This document shows positions 25,144-34,253 of a DNA stretch of 64,000 bases, piece by piece (position 1 is the first letter of the stretch; every line of letters starts with the position of its first letter). Source of the stretch: Flammeovirgaceae bacterium (GTDB lineage: Bacteria > Bacteroidota > Bacteroidia > Cytophagales > Cyclobacteriaceae). Below the pieces are notes generated by a model. That model was not told the DNA's origin. It searched no databases and saw nothing but the letters and a program-made list of their open reading frames with translations. The stretch spans positions 1-64,000 of the forward strand of contig JAJTEH010000011.1 in NCBI GenBank assembly GCA_021298355.1, in the 5' to 3' direction. The translations under genes were made by a program, and so were the position numbers.

Positions 25144-27381
25144 ATGAAATCAATACTTATTACGGCACTCATCTGTGTATTTGCAGGAGTTTCAAACGCA
25201 CAAGTAAAAACCAATTTCAGTAATGCTGAAAAAATTGGTTTAAGTGGCAAGTACTCGAAAAATTTTCGTGGGAAAAATCCTTATGTAATTCCTGCCCGAA
25301 ACATTAAAGCACTTCTCAGACTAGATTCATTGGAGAACTTATCGGGAGAAGCAAAGCCCTTTAAAATTGCCGAAGCAATTCCTGTCGATATTGATGTATT
25401 AAAAGAGGCAGAGTGGGTGGAAGAAAACAGTATGGCTTATGGTAAGTTTACTATAGTGGCCGCCAATGCAAAATCTGTAAGTGCTAACTTTAATCAGTTT
25501 TTCCTTCCCGAAGGAACTGAACTTTATGTATATAATGAAAATGGAGAGATGATTACTGGCCCTATAACGGAGGGTGAAAATAATGAAAACAATTTTTGGG
25601 GTACTTGGGTATATAAGGGAAACAAGTTGACTGTTGATTTTAAATTACCGGTTGAGAGAAAGAATTCATTGAAGCTGCATATCTCAAGTCTCGCATACGG
25701 ATTTAAAGATATTTATAGAACAGAAATAGCAAATTTTGGTGAGTCAGAAGCCTGTAATATAAACGTACTTTGTGCGATTGGGACCGGTTGGGAAAATGAG
25801 AGGAATTCTGTATCTCTGATACTTGATGCAAGTAGTGAGGCATTGTGTAGTGGAGCTTTGGTCAACAATACATGTAATCTTAATATTCCTTATTTATTGA
25901 CCGCTAATCACTGCTTCGATACACCTACACCTCAAAATGTAGCCCAATGGAAGTTTACCTTTCAGGCATGGAGTTCAACATGTACACCTTCACTAAATGC
26001 TAATGGCGTAACTTTCAATGGCTCTGCCCTCAGAGCTAGAAATGCAGCAACAGATTTTTGTCTGGTAGAGCTTAACCAACTTCCTCCGACAAATTCAGGT
26101 ATTACATTTTCAGGATGGTCAAGGAATACTGCAGGAATAACGAGTACAACAATTATTCATCATCCTGTTGGTGATATCATGAAAATATCAAGGGATAATC
26201 AAGCTCCTGTTTTTGATAACTTTTCAGGCGCACAATGTTGGCGCTTAGGTTTAGATATCGGAGCCACTCAAGGTGGATCATCTGGGGCCCCATATTACGA
26301 TCAAAACCATAGAATAATTGCTCAACATTTCGGAATTAACGATGCTCATTTACCCGTGTGTGATCGAGTGAATAAATTTGGAGGTAGATTTGATTTATCA
26401 TGGACAGGAGGTGGAACAAACGCAACACGATTAAGCAACTGGCTTGATCCAGGAAATACGGGAGCAATGACCACAAACTCAAGAAATATTTTTGTTCCAG
26501 AAATTATAGGCAATAGTATTATCTGCACAAGCCAAACTTATCAAATAGATAACCTGCCGCCTGGTGCAACAGTTAACTGGTCATCTACCTGGAATAGTGC
26601 TCCGTATCCAACCTTGATGCAAAATTCACCTTTGCCTAACCAATGTACCATTAATAATACCTACCAATATCCATCATCCACAACTTTAACAGCAACCATT
26701 ACAACAACATGTGGAACAATAGTACTAACAAAAGAAATAATGAGCGACTACGCCAACCCAATTCAATATGGTACTTATAGTCAACAAGCATGTTATTTTC
26801 ATAATACATACAATCCCGCTTCAAGTGGTTCTTTGCCAACTGCCTTAAATACACCTGTGTTTCTTCGGCAAGGTTGTATGGCAACCATATCTCTTCAAAG
26901 CATGGTAGGCAAAACAGTTTCTTTTTCTGGCTCAACTCAACCTCTATATTGGCATTATAATAGTTCGCAAAGTAAACTCTATTTACAATTACCTTATATG
27001 TCAGCTGGAACTCCTTTTACTTTTACAATTTCCGGTGAGGGGGCATGTCAAAATAAGTCGCTGTTGTTTTTTAGTTATGCGCAGCCTTATTATCCATCGT
27101 ATTCATTTTATTTATCACCCAATCCGGTTAGTGATAATCAGCTAACCTTATCAATGAAGCAAGACATCACACACCATGAAACTAAAACAATTACAAATAC
27201 GGATTTAATATTCCAGATAAGTATTATTGATTTGTCTTCGGGAGAAATAGTGGTAACCGGCTTAACCTTTGATGGAAAATCTGAAAAGTCAATAGATATT
27301 TCAAAACTTGCAAAGGGTTTATATGTGCTTAAAGTGCATAGTTTTGATCAGGTTCAAGATTTAAGATTTGTTAGAGAATAA
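25144..27381 (+). CDS. Secreted trypsin-like serine protease with T9SS sorting domain
   Basis: 745 residues with a signal peptide (ITALICVFAGVSNAQ). After a beta-rich prodomain (about 20-200) comes a chymotrypsin-fold domain with His256 (LTANHCF), Asp304 (ATDFCLVEL) and Ser380 (QGGSSGAPYY); the layout resembles lysyl-endopeptidase-like S1 enzymes. A middle Ig/PKD-like region follows. The last 90 residues (SPNPVSDNQLTLSM, ISIIDLSSGEIV, KGLYVLKVHS) are a type A sorting domain for type IX secretion. Likely secreted or cell-surface protein degradation. Confidence 0.85.
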   Translation: MKSILITALICVFAGVSNAQVKTNFSNAEKIGLSGKYSKNFRGKNPYVIPARNIKALLRLDSLENLSGEAKPFKIAEAIPVDIDVLKEAEWVEENSMAYGKFTIVAANAKSVSANFNQFFLPEGTELYVYNENGEMITGPITEGENNENNFWGTWVYKGNKLTVDFKLPVERKNSLKLHISSLAYGFKDIYRTEIANFGESEACNINVLCAIGTGWENERNSVSLILDASSEALCSGALVNNTCNLNIPYLLTANHCFDTPTPQNVAQWKFTFQAWSSTCTPSLNANGVTFNGSALRARNAATDFCLVELNQLPPTNSGITFSGWSRNTAGITSTTIIHHPVGDIMKISRDNQAPVFDNFSGAQCWRLGLDIGATQGGSSGAPYYDQNHRIIAQHFGINDAHLPVCDRVNKFGGRFDLSWTGGGTNATRLSNWLDPGNTGAMTTNSRNIFVPEIIGNSIICTSQTYQIDNLPPGATVNWSSTWNSAPYPTLMQNSPLPNQCTINNTYQYPSSTTLTATITTTCGTIVLTKEIMSDYANPIQYGTYSQQACYFHNTYNPASSGSLPTALNTPVFLRQGCMATISLQSMVGKTVSFSGSTQPLYWHYNSSQSKLYLQLPYMSAGTPFTFTISGEGACQNKSLLFFSYAQPYYPSYSFYLSPNPVSDNQLTLSMKQDITHHETKTITNTDLIFQISIIDLSSGEIVVTGLTFDGKSEKSIDISKLAKGLYVLKVHSFDQVQDLRFVRE

Positions 27382-27456
27382 ATGTTTTTTAATAAACTTT
27401 AATTGCATACTCACTCTAAGATTATCCATTCTAAAACATATATAATAACGTTAACT

Positions 27457-27487
27457 AAAAGGTTAGCATGTTTGCTAACCTTTTTTA
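27457..27487. terminator. Bidirectional terminator
   Basis: Perfect 12-bp stem AAAAGGTTAGCA / TGCTAACCTTTT around TGTT, with T-runs on both strands. It lies between the protease gene and the convergent minus-strand gene ending at 27485 and can serve both. Confidence 0.85.
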
Positions 27488-27766
27488 ATGATTTTCTTCT
27501 CTCTTTTTAAAGGCAGCTTTCACTGCCTTATTCAATTCTTCACCTGCTTTTTTTAAACTCTCTTCTACTTCTTTCCAGCGTTCTTTGTTTTCCGCTTCAG
27601 TTTTTAATTTTTCGGCCGAAGTTTTTAATTCTTCAAATCGTATTTTTAACTCTTCCTGAATTTTTTCTCCTGACTCGTTCACTTCTTTAGTAAAGGCATC
27701 TATTTTTTTACCAAGATTTTTCAAGAAGTTTTCAGCGCTGCCGCTTTCTTTGGTTTGATCTTCCAT
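27485..27766 (-). CDS. Small Lys/Glu-rich helical protein
   Basis: 93 residues from ATG 27766 (MEDQTKESGSAENFLKNLG). An upstream in-frame ATG at 27829 crosses the divergent promoter region and starts inside the neighbour's 5' end, so it is rejected. The body is almost entirely charged heptads (EELKTSAEKLKTEAENKERW), predicting a long helix or coiled coil. No family recognised. Divergent from the gene at 27809. Confidence 0.65.
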   Translation of the reverse strand: MEDQTKESGSAENFLKNLGKKIDAFTKEVNESGEKIQEELKIRFEELKTSAEKLKTEAENKERWKEVEESLKKAGEELNKAVKAAFKKREENH

Positions 27767-27781
27767 ACTAAATAATTTAAT

Positions 27782-27806
27782 TACCTTCGTTCTGTAATCA
27801 AATGTA
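27782..27806. promoter_or_regulatory. Overlapping divergent promoters
   Basis: On the minus strand TACATTTG (27799-27806) is a -7 box for the gene ending at 27485. On the plus strand TACCTTCG (27782-27789) is a weaker -7 box for the gene starting at 27809. Their closeness suggests the two transcripts compete or are co-regulated. Confidence 0.4.
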
Positions 27807-27808
27807 AG

Positions 27809-28504
27809 ATGAATCAGCCTTCTACCCAAGATTTGCTCGTGTATTTAAAAGATTTACTCGAATCTAAATCGGATGCCAAGCAACGAACCTACAAACACTT
27901 ACTCAGCGCCTTTCAAATTTTAAAGGAAGAATCTAAACTTACCTGTGCAGCCTTAAAGAAATTAGCTCGGCCAGGCGACCCCGATGTAACCATAGAATTC
28001 AAAGAAATTAACGAACACGAATTTTCAGTAAAACTTGCAGGAGACTTGTTAATTTTTGTTTTGCACACAAATGTAGTTACGTTCGATTCTGAGCATCCTG
28101 TGATGAAAGATTCTTATGTAGTGCAGAATGAAGTGAATCGGTATTTCGGGCAGATCAACATATATAATTTCATGTCGGATTCGTTAAAGTTTAATCGCAT
28201 CAACGATCCGGGCTATTTGTTGGCGCGCATTATGATTAATCACGAAAACAGATTTTTTGTAGAAGGCGAAGGACCAATGGCCATTGTGCAGAATAAAATT
28301 TCGGAACACGAAATAAGTACACTTCAATTACAAAACCTTGTTAAGTTAAGTTTGGCCATTGCTATAGAAAATGACTTAATGGCACCACCTTATACCGATG
28401 TAAAATTCATCACCTTATATCAAAAGTTAGAACACACTCCTGCATTAGGTGCCGGACAAAAAATTGGATTTAAAATGAGTTATGATAAACAACAACCCAG
28501 CTAG
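27809..28504 (+). CDS. Conserved-looking cytoplasmic protein of unknown function
   Basis: 231 residues without signal peptide or membrane segment. The first 55 residues are helical (DLLVYLKDLLESKSDAKQ); the rest is mixed alpha/beta with FSVKLAGDLLIFVLHTNVVTF and ENRFFVEGEGPMAIVQNK. I recall similar hypothetical proteins in Cytophagales but cannot name a family. The first tiny lipoprotein gene starts on the base after its stop. Confidence 0.7.
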   Translation: MNQPSTQDLLVYLKDLLESKSDAKQRTYKHLLSAFQILKEESKLTCAALKKLARPGDPDVTIEFKEINEHEFSVKLAGDLLIFVLHTNVVTFDSEHPVMKDSYVVQNEVNRYFGQINIYNFMSDSLKFNRINDPGYLLARIMINHENRFFVEGEGPMAIVQNKISEHEISTLQLQNLVKLSLAIAIENDLMAPPYTDVKFITLYQKLEHTPALGAGQKIGFKMSYDKQQPS

Positions 28505-28624
28505 ATGAAACTAAATCTCTTCGTTTTCATCTTCCTTATTTCTATTCTATGCTTTTCTTGTTCTGCTCATAAACCCAATCAAAAATTAAAAAGAGGTAAA
28601 TCAATTCCTTGCCCGCGTTTTTAA
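28505..28624 (+). CDS. Tiny lipoprotein 1 of a paralogous pair
   Basis: 39 residues. Signal segment MKLNLFVFIFLISILCFSC with a good lipobox, leaving only about 20 mature residues (SAHKPNQKLKRGKSIPCPRF). The C-terminal KLKRGKSIPCP motif is shared with the second tiny lipoprotein at 28731 (KLKPGKPIPCP). It starts on the base after the stop of the preceding gene. Two related mini-proteins in a row argue that both are real. The function is unknown. Confidence 0.6.
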   Translation: MKLNLFVFIFLISILCFSCSAHKPNQKLKRGKSIPCPRF

Positions 28625-28730
28625 TAAGGTCTGAATGATTTATCGTCTTGATAATCATTCCTTAGAAAGCCTGGATTTTATTTCAAGCGTATTGCTTTCT
28701 CTCGTGTCTTTGTTTTTTTAACTTTACACA

Positions 28731-28856
28731 ATGAGAAACGCAACCAGGATTGTTTTGCTGATTAGTTTGTGTATCGCTATTTCTTGTGCCAGTCAGCCAC
28801 GCAATAAAAAATTAAAACCAGGTAAACCTATCCCTTGTCCTCAAAAAGATTGCTGA
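28731..28856 (+). CDS. Tiny lipoprotein 2 of a paralogous pair
   Basis: 41 residues. Signal segment with lipobox (LLISLCIAISC), then a short mature peptide with KLKPGKPIPCPQKDC. A TAACTTTA box at 28719-28726 sits just upstream. The stop TGA overlaps the ATG of cmk by one base, so the two are translationally coupled. The shared K-GK-IPCP motif with the gene at 28505 indicates duplication. The mature peptide is too short for an enzyme and may bind a partner or metal through its two Cys. Confidence 0.6.
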   Translation: MRNATRIVLLISLCIAISCASQPRNKKLKPGKPIPCPQKDC

Positions 28857-29542
28857 TGAGATTAAAGAAAATTGTAATTGCAATCGATGGTTACTCTGCT
28901 TGTGGCAAAAGCTCAACAGCCAAACAAGTAGCAAAAATTTTAGGGTATAAATACATTGATACAGGAGCGATGTATAGAGCAGTTACGCTCTATTTTCTGG
29001 ATCATTACATTTCTCTTACCAATCCTAAAGAAGTAAGCAAAGCATTAGACGATATTAAAATTCAATTTCATCTTAACGCAGAAAAACAATCCGAAACATT
29101 TTTAAATGGATTAAATGTTGAAAAGGAAATCCGGAAAATGCGCATCTCCGATAATGTGAGCCAGGTTAGCACTTTAAAACAAGTTCGCGAAGCCATGGTG
29201 GCACAACAAAGAAAAATGGGAAAAGAAAAAGGCGTGGTAATGGATGGCCGCGACATTGGTACGGTTGTTTTTCCTGACGCAGAATTAAAAGTGTTTATGA
29301 CTGCCGACATGAATATTAGAGCATACCGCAGGCAGCAAGAATTATTAGCCAACGATAAACTGGTTGATTTAGAGGAAGTAATCGAAAACCTGATCATGCG
29401 AGACCGCATCGATACTACCCGGGCAGAAAGTCCACTGAAAAAAGCCGATGATGCCCATGAAATCGATACATCATTTATTACACTAGAAGAACAAGTTGAG
29501 GAGGTAGTTCGTTTAGCCATTTCCCGCATGGTTTCGGAGTAA
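28856..29542 (+). CDS. cmk: Cytidylate kinase
   Basis: 228 residues from ATG 28856, which overlaps the stop of the tiny lipoprotein; a TTG at 28835 is rejected. The P-loop reads DGYSACGKSS, a variant of the usual CMP kinase DGPSGSGKGT that I recall from other Bacteroidota. YIDTGAMYRAVTL, DGRDIGTVVFPDA and RAYRRQQEL with RDRIDTTRAESPL are the CMP-binding and lid motifs. It phosphorylates CMP and dCMP to the diphosphates. Confidence 0.93.
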   Translation: MRLKKIVIAIDGYSACGKSSTAKQVAKILGYKYIDTGAMYRAVTLYFLDHYISLTNPKEVSKALDDIKIQFHLNAEKQSETFLNGLNVEKEIRKMRISDNVSQVSTLKQVREAMVAQQRKMGKEKGVVMDGRDIGTVVFPDAELKVFMTADMNIRAYRRQQELLANDKLVDLEEVIENLIMRDRIDTTRAESPLKKADDAHEIDTSFITLEEQVEEVVRLAISRMVSE

Positions 29543-29607
29543 GAAATAACCGCTTAAACAAATTTTTAAGGTTAGGTAAGTTCACTTTTTATTGTCGTTT
29601 TAATTAC

Positions 29608-29615
29608 TAATTTTG
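29608..29615 (+). promoter_or_regulatory. Putative -7 box of the nqr operon
   Basis: TAATTTTG matches the Bacteroidota -7 consensus 31 bases before the nqrA ATG. A T-rich stretch about 20 bases upstream (29585-29588) could be the -33 region, but the match is weak. Confidence 0.5.
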
Positions 29616-29645
29616 CCGCGTTCCTAACCAAAATTAGCGCCCATC

Positions 29646-31010
29646 ATGGGAAAATTCATTCGGTTAAAAAAAGGGTTTGATATAAACCTGGCGGGAAAAG
29701 CCGCCATTAAATTCGGCAATGCCGATCATCCGGAAACATGTGTCATCAAGCCAGACGATTTCCACGGCATTTATATGCCCAAGGTAATGGTTAAAGAAGG
29801 CGATCAGGTAAAAGCAGGTACACCGCTTTTCCATGATAAGAAAAACGAGAAAATCGTTTTTACCGCCCCCGTTAGTGGAGAAGTAGTGGAAATTAAGCGA
29901 GGCGAGAAACGCAAGTTGATAGAAGTAAAAATTCTGGCGGATAAAACAGTAGAATCTCTTTCTTTCAACAAGTATTCTGTTTCTGATTTAGCTTCGTTAA
30001 GCAGAGAGAAAGCACAAACACAATTATTAGAAAGTGGTGTTTGGTTGAATCTCGTTGAAAGGCCATATGGTATTGTGGCTAACCCTGAGCATACGCCAAA
30101 ATCTATATTTGTTTCTGCGTTCGATTCGCATCCGCTTGCACCAGATTTTAGCTTCATTTACAAAGGCAACGAACACTATTTTCAGGCTGGTGTAGATGTG
30201 TTGAAGAAATTAACCAGTGGAGCAGTTCACGTTAATGTTCATTCAGAAAAAGAAATCTCCCCGGTATTCTCACAAGTAAAAGGGGCAGAGTTAAATAAAT
30301 TTTCCGGTCCGCACCCATCGGGTTGCGTAGGTGTGCAAATTCACCACATCGATCCGATTAATAAAGGAGATGTTGTGTGGACGATCAATCCTTTCGGAGT
30401 TATCCAAATAGGTAAATTGTTTTTACAAGGCATTGTAGATGCTTCTAAAGTAATAGCAGTTGCAGGTTCAGAAGTTACAGAGTCGCAGTATTACAAAACA
30501 TACACTGGAGCTTCGGTTAAACCGTTATTAAAGAATAACCTTAAGCAAGAACACGTTCGCGTAATTTCAGGTAATGTTTTAACGGGTACATCCATTGGGA
30601 AAGAAGGTCATTTAGGTTTTTACGATCAGATGATTTCTGTAATTCCTGAAGGCGATTACCACGAATTCTTGGGTTGGATTACACCATCAACCAAAAAATT
30701 AAGTTTCCAACGTTCCTTCGGTTTATTATCATTCTTATCCAGAGGAAAAGAAGTAGTGTTAGATTCTAACACACATGGAGAGCCACGTGCTTTTGTGCAA
30801 AGTGGTGTATTCGAAAAAGTAGTGCCTATGGATGTGTTACCAACACATTTAATTAAAGCTATTATGGCCGAAGATTATGACGAAATGGAAGCACTTGGAA
30901 TTTATGAAGTAATAGAAGAAGATTTAGCACTCTGCGAATTTGTTGATGTAAGCAAACACCCCGTACAACAAATTGTTAGAGAAGGTATAGATTTATTAGC
31001 CAACGCATAG
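29646..31010 (+). CDS. nqrA: Na+-translocating NADH:quinone reductase subunit A
   Basis: 454 residues. FIRLKKGFDINLAGKA at the N-terminus, GEVVEIKRGEKRKLIEV (a biotinyl-like fold), SGPHPSGCVGVQIHHIDPI and the C-terminal EDYDEMEALGIYEVIEEDLALCEFV are typical NqrA motifs. It is the soluble subunit that sits on NqrB. First gene of nqrABCDE, with nqrB one base downstream. Confidence 0.95.
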   Translation: MGKFIRLKKGFDINLAGKAAIKFGNADHPETCVIKPDDFHGIYMPKVMVKEGDQVKAGTPLFHDKKNEKIVFTAPVSGEVVEIKRGEKRKLIEVKILADKTVESLSFNKYSVSDLASLSREKAQTQLLESGVWLNLVERPYGIVANPEHTPKSIFVSAFDSHPLAPDFSFIYKGNEHYFQAGVDVLKKLTSGAVHVNVHSEKEISPVFSQVKGAELNKFSGPHPSGCVGVQIHHIDPINKGDVVWTINPFGVIQIGKLFLQGIVDASKVIAVAGSEVTESQYYKTYTGASVKPLLKNNLKQEHVRVISGNVLTGTSIGKEGHLGFYDQMISVIPEGDYHEFLGWITPSTKKLSFQRSFGLLSFLSRGKEVVLDSNTHGEPRAFVQSGVFEKVVPMDVLPTHLIKAIMAEDYDEMEALGIYEVIEEDLALCEFVDVSKHPVQQIVREGIDLLANA

Positions 31011-31011
31011 T

Positions 31012-32217
31012 ATGAAGTTTTTGAGAAACACGCTTGACAAAGCCAAGCACAATTTTGAAGAAGGAGGCAAGTACCACAAGTACTTCTATGTGTATGAAGC
31101 CTTAGATACGTTTTTATATTCGCCTAACACAACCGCAGGTGCAAAAGGTGTACAAGTACGCGATGCCATCGATTTAAAAAGATTAATGATGACGGTTATC
31201 ATCGCGATGACACCCTGTTTGTTATTTGGTATTGTAAATGTTGGGCATCAGCACTTTTTGGCTTTAGGCCAGCAAGCTTCGATGATGGACAAAATTATGG
31301 TTGGGTTAATGCAAGTATTGCCCATCGTTATTGTTTCCTACACAGCTGGAGGTATAGTAGAAGCTATTTTCGCAGTGTTTAGAAAACACCCGATCAACGA
31401 AGGCTTCTTAGTAACCGGTATGTTGATACCATTAGTAATGCCACCCAACATTCCGCTTTGGCAAGTATTTGTAGCCACTGTTTTTGCAGTGTTAATTGCA
31501 AAAGAAGCATTTGGCGGAACAGGCATGAACGTATTGAATGTAGCCTTAACAGCACGCGCTTTCTTGTACTTCGCTTATCCTACTCAAATCTCAGGCGAAG
31601 TTTGGACCTACATACCGGAAGGCGCAAAAGTTGTTGCGGGTTATTCCGGAGCAACACCATTAGCCATTGCAGCTGAAACGGTTACCTCAGGAGGAAATGC
31701 TGTTACACAACTCAGTGGTTTTGGCGCTGGTTGGGCAAATGAATCTTTGTATTCACTTCAAAACATGTTTGTTGGTCTTATTCCTGGTAGCATTGGCGAA
31801 ACATCAACTTTAATGTGTTTAATTGGTGCCTTTATTTTATGGGCAACAGGTTCAGGTAGCTGGAAAATTATCGTAAGTGTTTTTGGTGGCGCATACGCAA
31901 TGGGTTTGTTATTAAATGCACTAGCTGTTAATCCATTTATGGCTTTGCCTGCACATTATCATTTAGTAATGGGTGGTTTAGCTTTTGGCGCAGTGTTTAT
32001 GGCAACCGATCCGGTAACTGCCGCACAAACCGAAACAGGTAAATGGGTTTATGGATTTTTAATTGGAGTGTTTACCGTTTTAATACGTGTGTTCAACCCG
32101 GCTTATCCGGAAGGCATTATGTTGGCGATATTGTTGATGAACGTATTCGCTCCGCTGATAGATTATTTTGTAGTAAGTGCAAACAAAACCAGAAGATTAA
32201 AACGTGCGACAGTCTAA
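31012..32217 (+). CDS. nqrB: Na+-translocating NADH:quinone reductase subunit B
   Basis: 401 residues, about 10 membrane segments. The covalent FMN site is visible as GYSGATPLA. FLVTGMLIPLVMPPNIPLWQ, TDPVTAAQTETGKW and VRVFNPAYPEGIMLAILLMN are characteristic. It carries FMN, riboflavin and the Na+ path in the complex. nqrC begins inside its 3' end, overlapping by 14 bases. Confidence 0.95.
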   Translation: MKFLRNTLDKAKHNFEEGGKYHKYFYVYEALDTFLYSPNTTAGAKGVQVRDAIDLKRLMMTVIIAMTPCLLFGIVNVGHQHFLALGQQASMMDKIMVGLMQVLPIVIVSYTAGGIVEAIFAVFRKHPINEGFLVTGMLIPLVMPPNIPLWQVFVATVFAVLIAKEAFGGTGMNVLNVALTARAFLYFAYPTQISGEVWTYIPEGAKVVAGYSGATPLAIAAETVTSGGNAVTQLSGFGAGWANESLYSLQNMFVGLIPGSIGETSTLMCLIGAFILWATGSGSWKIIVSVFGGAYAMGLLLNALAVNPFMALPAHYHLVMGGLAFGAVFMATDPVTAAQTETGKWVYGFLIGVFTVLIRVFNPAYPEGIMLAILLMNVFAPLIDYFVVSANKTRRLKRATV

Positions 32218-32917
32218 CCTTTATATCGTATTATATGCTGCAATGCTTACCATTGTATGTGGTGGCTTGTTAGCTTTCGCCTCTGAAAGCTTAAAAGAAA
32301 AGCAGCAAGAGAATATTGCTTTAGAGCAGAAGCAAAATATTCTCTCTACCGTTATGACACTCGGTGAAAATGATAACGCAGCCGAATTATACAATAAAAG
32401 AGTAAAAGCTTTTGTTGTTGATTTTAAAGGCAATGTTGTTGAAGGTAAGAAAACAACTGACATTGTAGTTGAAGCCGAATACAAAAAGCCAGCGCAAGAA
32501 AGACTTTTACCTGTGTATGAGTTTAGAAGCGAAGCAGATCCTAACAAAATTGAATATGTAGTATTGCCTATTCATGGCTTTGGTTTGTGGGATAAAATCT
32601 GGGGATATGTTTCACTTCAATCAGATTTTAATACTATTCAGGGAACAGTATTTCAGCACAAAGGAGAAACTCCGGGCTTAGGCGCGAGAATTTCATCAGC
32701 CGATATACAAGACCGTTACAAAGGCAAAAAAGTTTTTGAAGGAGAAGCACTTGCATCAGTAGAAATGATGAAAGGAGAAGGTAACGATTATTCATCTGAA
32801 CAACACAAAGTAGATGGCATGTCGGGTGCAACGTTAACAGCTAAAGGCGTTAACAACATGTTAAAAGATTACTTAGCGTGTTACGAGAATTACATAAAGA
32901 AAACAAAACAACCTTAA
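32204..32917 (+). CDS. nqrC: Na+-translocating NADH:quinone reductase subunit C
   Basis: 237 residues from GTG 32204, which overlaps the nqrB end. One N-terminal membrane anchor (YIVLYAAMLTIVCGGLLAFA) and a periplasmic domain. The covalent FMN attachment Thr is in DGMSGATLTAKG. FGLWDKIWGYVSL and GETPGLGARIS are conserved. It passes electrons from the NqrD/E iron-sulfur site to NqrB. Confidence 0.95.
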   Translation: MRQSNLYIVLYAAMLTIVCGGLLAFASESLKEKQQENIALEQKQNILSTVMTLGENDNAAELYNKRVKAFVVDFKGNVVEGKKTTDIVVEAEYKKPAQERLLPVYEFRSEADPNKIEYVVLPIHGFGLWDKIWGYVSLQSDFNTIQGTVFQHKGETPGLGARISSADIQDRYKGKKVFEGEALASVEMMKGEGNDYSSEQHKVDGMSGATLTAKGVNNMLKDYLACYENYIKKTKQP

Positions 32918-32920
32918 GTC

Positions 32921-33580
32921 ATGAGTGCAGAAACAGCAGTACAAGAGGTAAAGAAAAGCGAGCCGCTTTTCTCTAAGAAAAACAGAAAATTAATTACCAA
33001 TCCGCTAGATATAGATAACCCGATTACTGTTCAGGTATTGGGAATTTGTTCTGCGCTGGCCGTAACAACACAGATGAAACCTGCCTTTATTATGGCATTG
33101 AGTTTAACTGTTGTAACAGCATCATCTAACGCAGCAATTTCTGCTTTAAGAAATACAATCCCGTCCCGAATCCGAATCATTGTACAATTGGCAATTGTTT
33201 CTCTATGGGTAACATTGGTAAGTGAGTTGTTAAAGGCATATGTTTACGATGTTTCTAAGCAATTATCGGTATTCGTAGGCTTGATCATCACCAACTGTAT
33301 TGTGATGGGTAGATTAGAAGCTTATGCTATGGGAAACAAGCCGTGGCCTTCTTTCTTAGATGGTATTGGGAATGGTTTAGGATATGGAATGATACTTATG
33401 ATCATCGCTTTCTTTAGAGAGATTTTAGGAAGTGGTGCTATTTTCGGTTACAAAATATTTGAAGCTGCCGGAATTCATTACCAAGGCAACGGCTTAATGT
33501 TGTTGCCCGCAGGTGCTTGTATTTTGGTAGGATTAATCATTTGGGTTCAGCGTTCAATTAACGGTTACAGAGAGCATTAA
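32921..33580 (+). CDS. nqrD: Na+-translocating NADH:quinone reductase subunit D
   Basis: 219 residues with about six membrane helices. [17 protein letters not shown] contains the Cys that, with NqrE, coordinates the membrane iron-sulfur centre; the second half repeats the pattern as [33 protein letters not shown] is typical. The start lies 3 bases after nqrC and the stop 1 base before nqrE. Confidence 0.95.
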   Translation: MSAETAVQEVKKSEPLFSKKNRKLITNPLDIDNPITVQVLGICSALAVTTQMKPAFIMALSLTVVTASSNAAISALRNTIPSRIRIIVQLAIVSLWVTLVSELLKAYVYDVSKQLSVFVGLIITNCIVMGRLEAYAMGNKPWPSFLDGIGNGLGYGMILMIIAFFREILGSGAIFGYKIFEAAGIHYQGNGLMLLPAGACILVGLIIWVQRSINGYREH

Positions 33581-33581
33581 T

Positions 33582-34196
33582 ATGGAAAATCTGATTAACA
33601 TTGGTATCCGCTCGATTTTTATCGACAACATGATATTTGCATACTTTTTAGGTATGTGTTCATTCTTAGCAGTATCTAAAAAAGTAAAAACAGCTTTTGG
33701 CTTAGGTGTTGCCGTTATTTTCGTTTTAGGCATTACAACACCCATTAACTGGTTAATTCAATACAAATTATTAACGCCTGGCTCATTGGCCTTTCTTGGT
33801 GAAGATTTTGCAAATGTAGATTTAGGTTTTCTTCAATTTATTGTTTTCATCGCTGTAATCGCGGCTATGGTGCAATTAACCGAAATGGCAGTTGAAAGAT
33901 TTTCACCTGCTTTGTACGGAGCTCTAGGTATTTTCTTACCTCTCATCGCTGTAAACTGCGCAATTCTTGGTGGCGCTCTATTTATGGTTAACAGAAGCTA
34001 TACACTACCGGAAGCAACTGTGTATGGTATTGGTTCAGGAATTGGCTGGTTATTAGCCATCGTAGCTTTAGCTGGTGTAAGAGAAAAGATGAGTTACTCA
34101 AACGTTCCGGCACCATTAAGAGGCTTGGGCATCACTTTTATTTTAGTAGGTTTGATGTCATTAGGCTTTTTAAGCTTCTTAGGTTTCGCACTTTAA
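33582..34196 (+). CDS. nqrE: Na+-translocating NADH:quinone reductase subunit E
   Basis: 204 residues with six membrane helices. The paired iron-sulfur cysteines are in [13 protein letters not shown] and [34 protein letters not shown] near the C-terminus is diagnostic. It is the last nqr gene here: a terminator follows 22 bases later, and no nqrF-like flavoprotein is present anywhere in the window. Confidence 0.95.
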   Translation: MENLINIGIRSIFIDNMIFAYFLGMCSFLAVSKKVKTAFGLGVAVIFVLGITTPINWLIQYKLLTPGSLAFLGEDFANVDLGFLQFIVFIAVIAAMVQLTEMAVERFSPALYGALGIFLPLIAVNCAILGGALFMVNRSYTLPEATVYGIGSGIGWLLAIVALAGVREKMSYSNVPAPLRGLGITFILVGLMSLGFLSFLGFAL

Positions 34197-34217
34197 AAAT
34201 ATACTTTGACATAATGA

Positions 34218-34247
34218 AGGCTTCTGACTATTATCGGAAGCCTTTTT
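34218..34247 (+). terminator. Rho-independent terminator after nqrE
   Basis: AGGCTTCTGA pairs with TCGGAAGCCT (one G-T wobble) around a 6-base loop, then five T. It ends the nqr operon at nqrE. It lies only about 7 bases before the next ATG, so it overlaps the leader of that gene. Confidence 0.85.
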
Positions 34248-34253
34248 GCTTTT

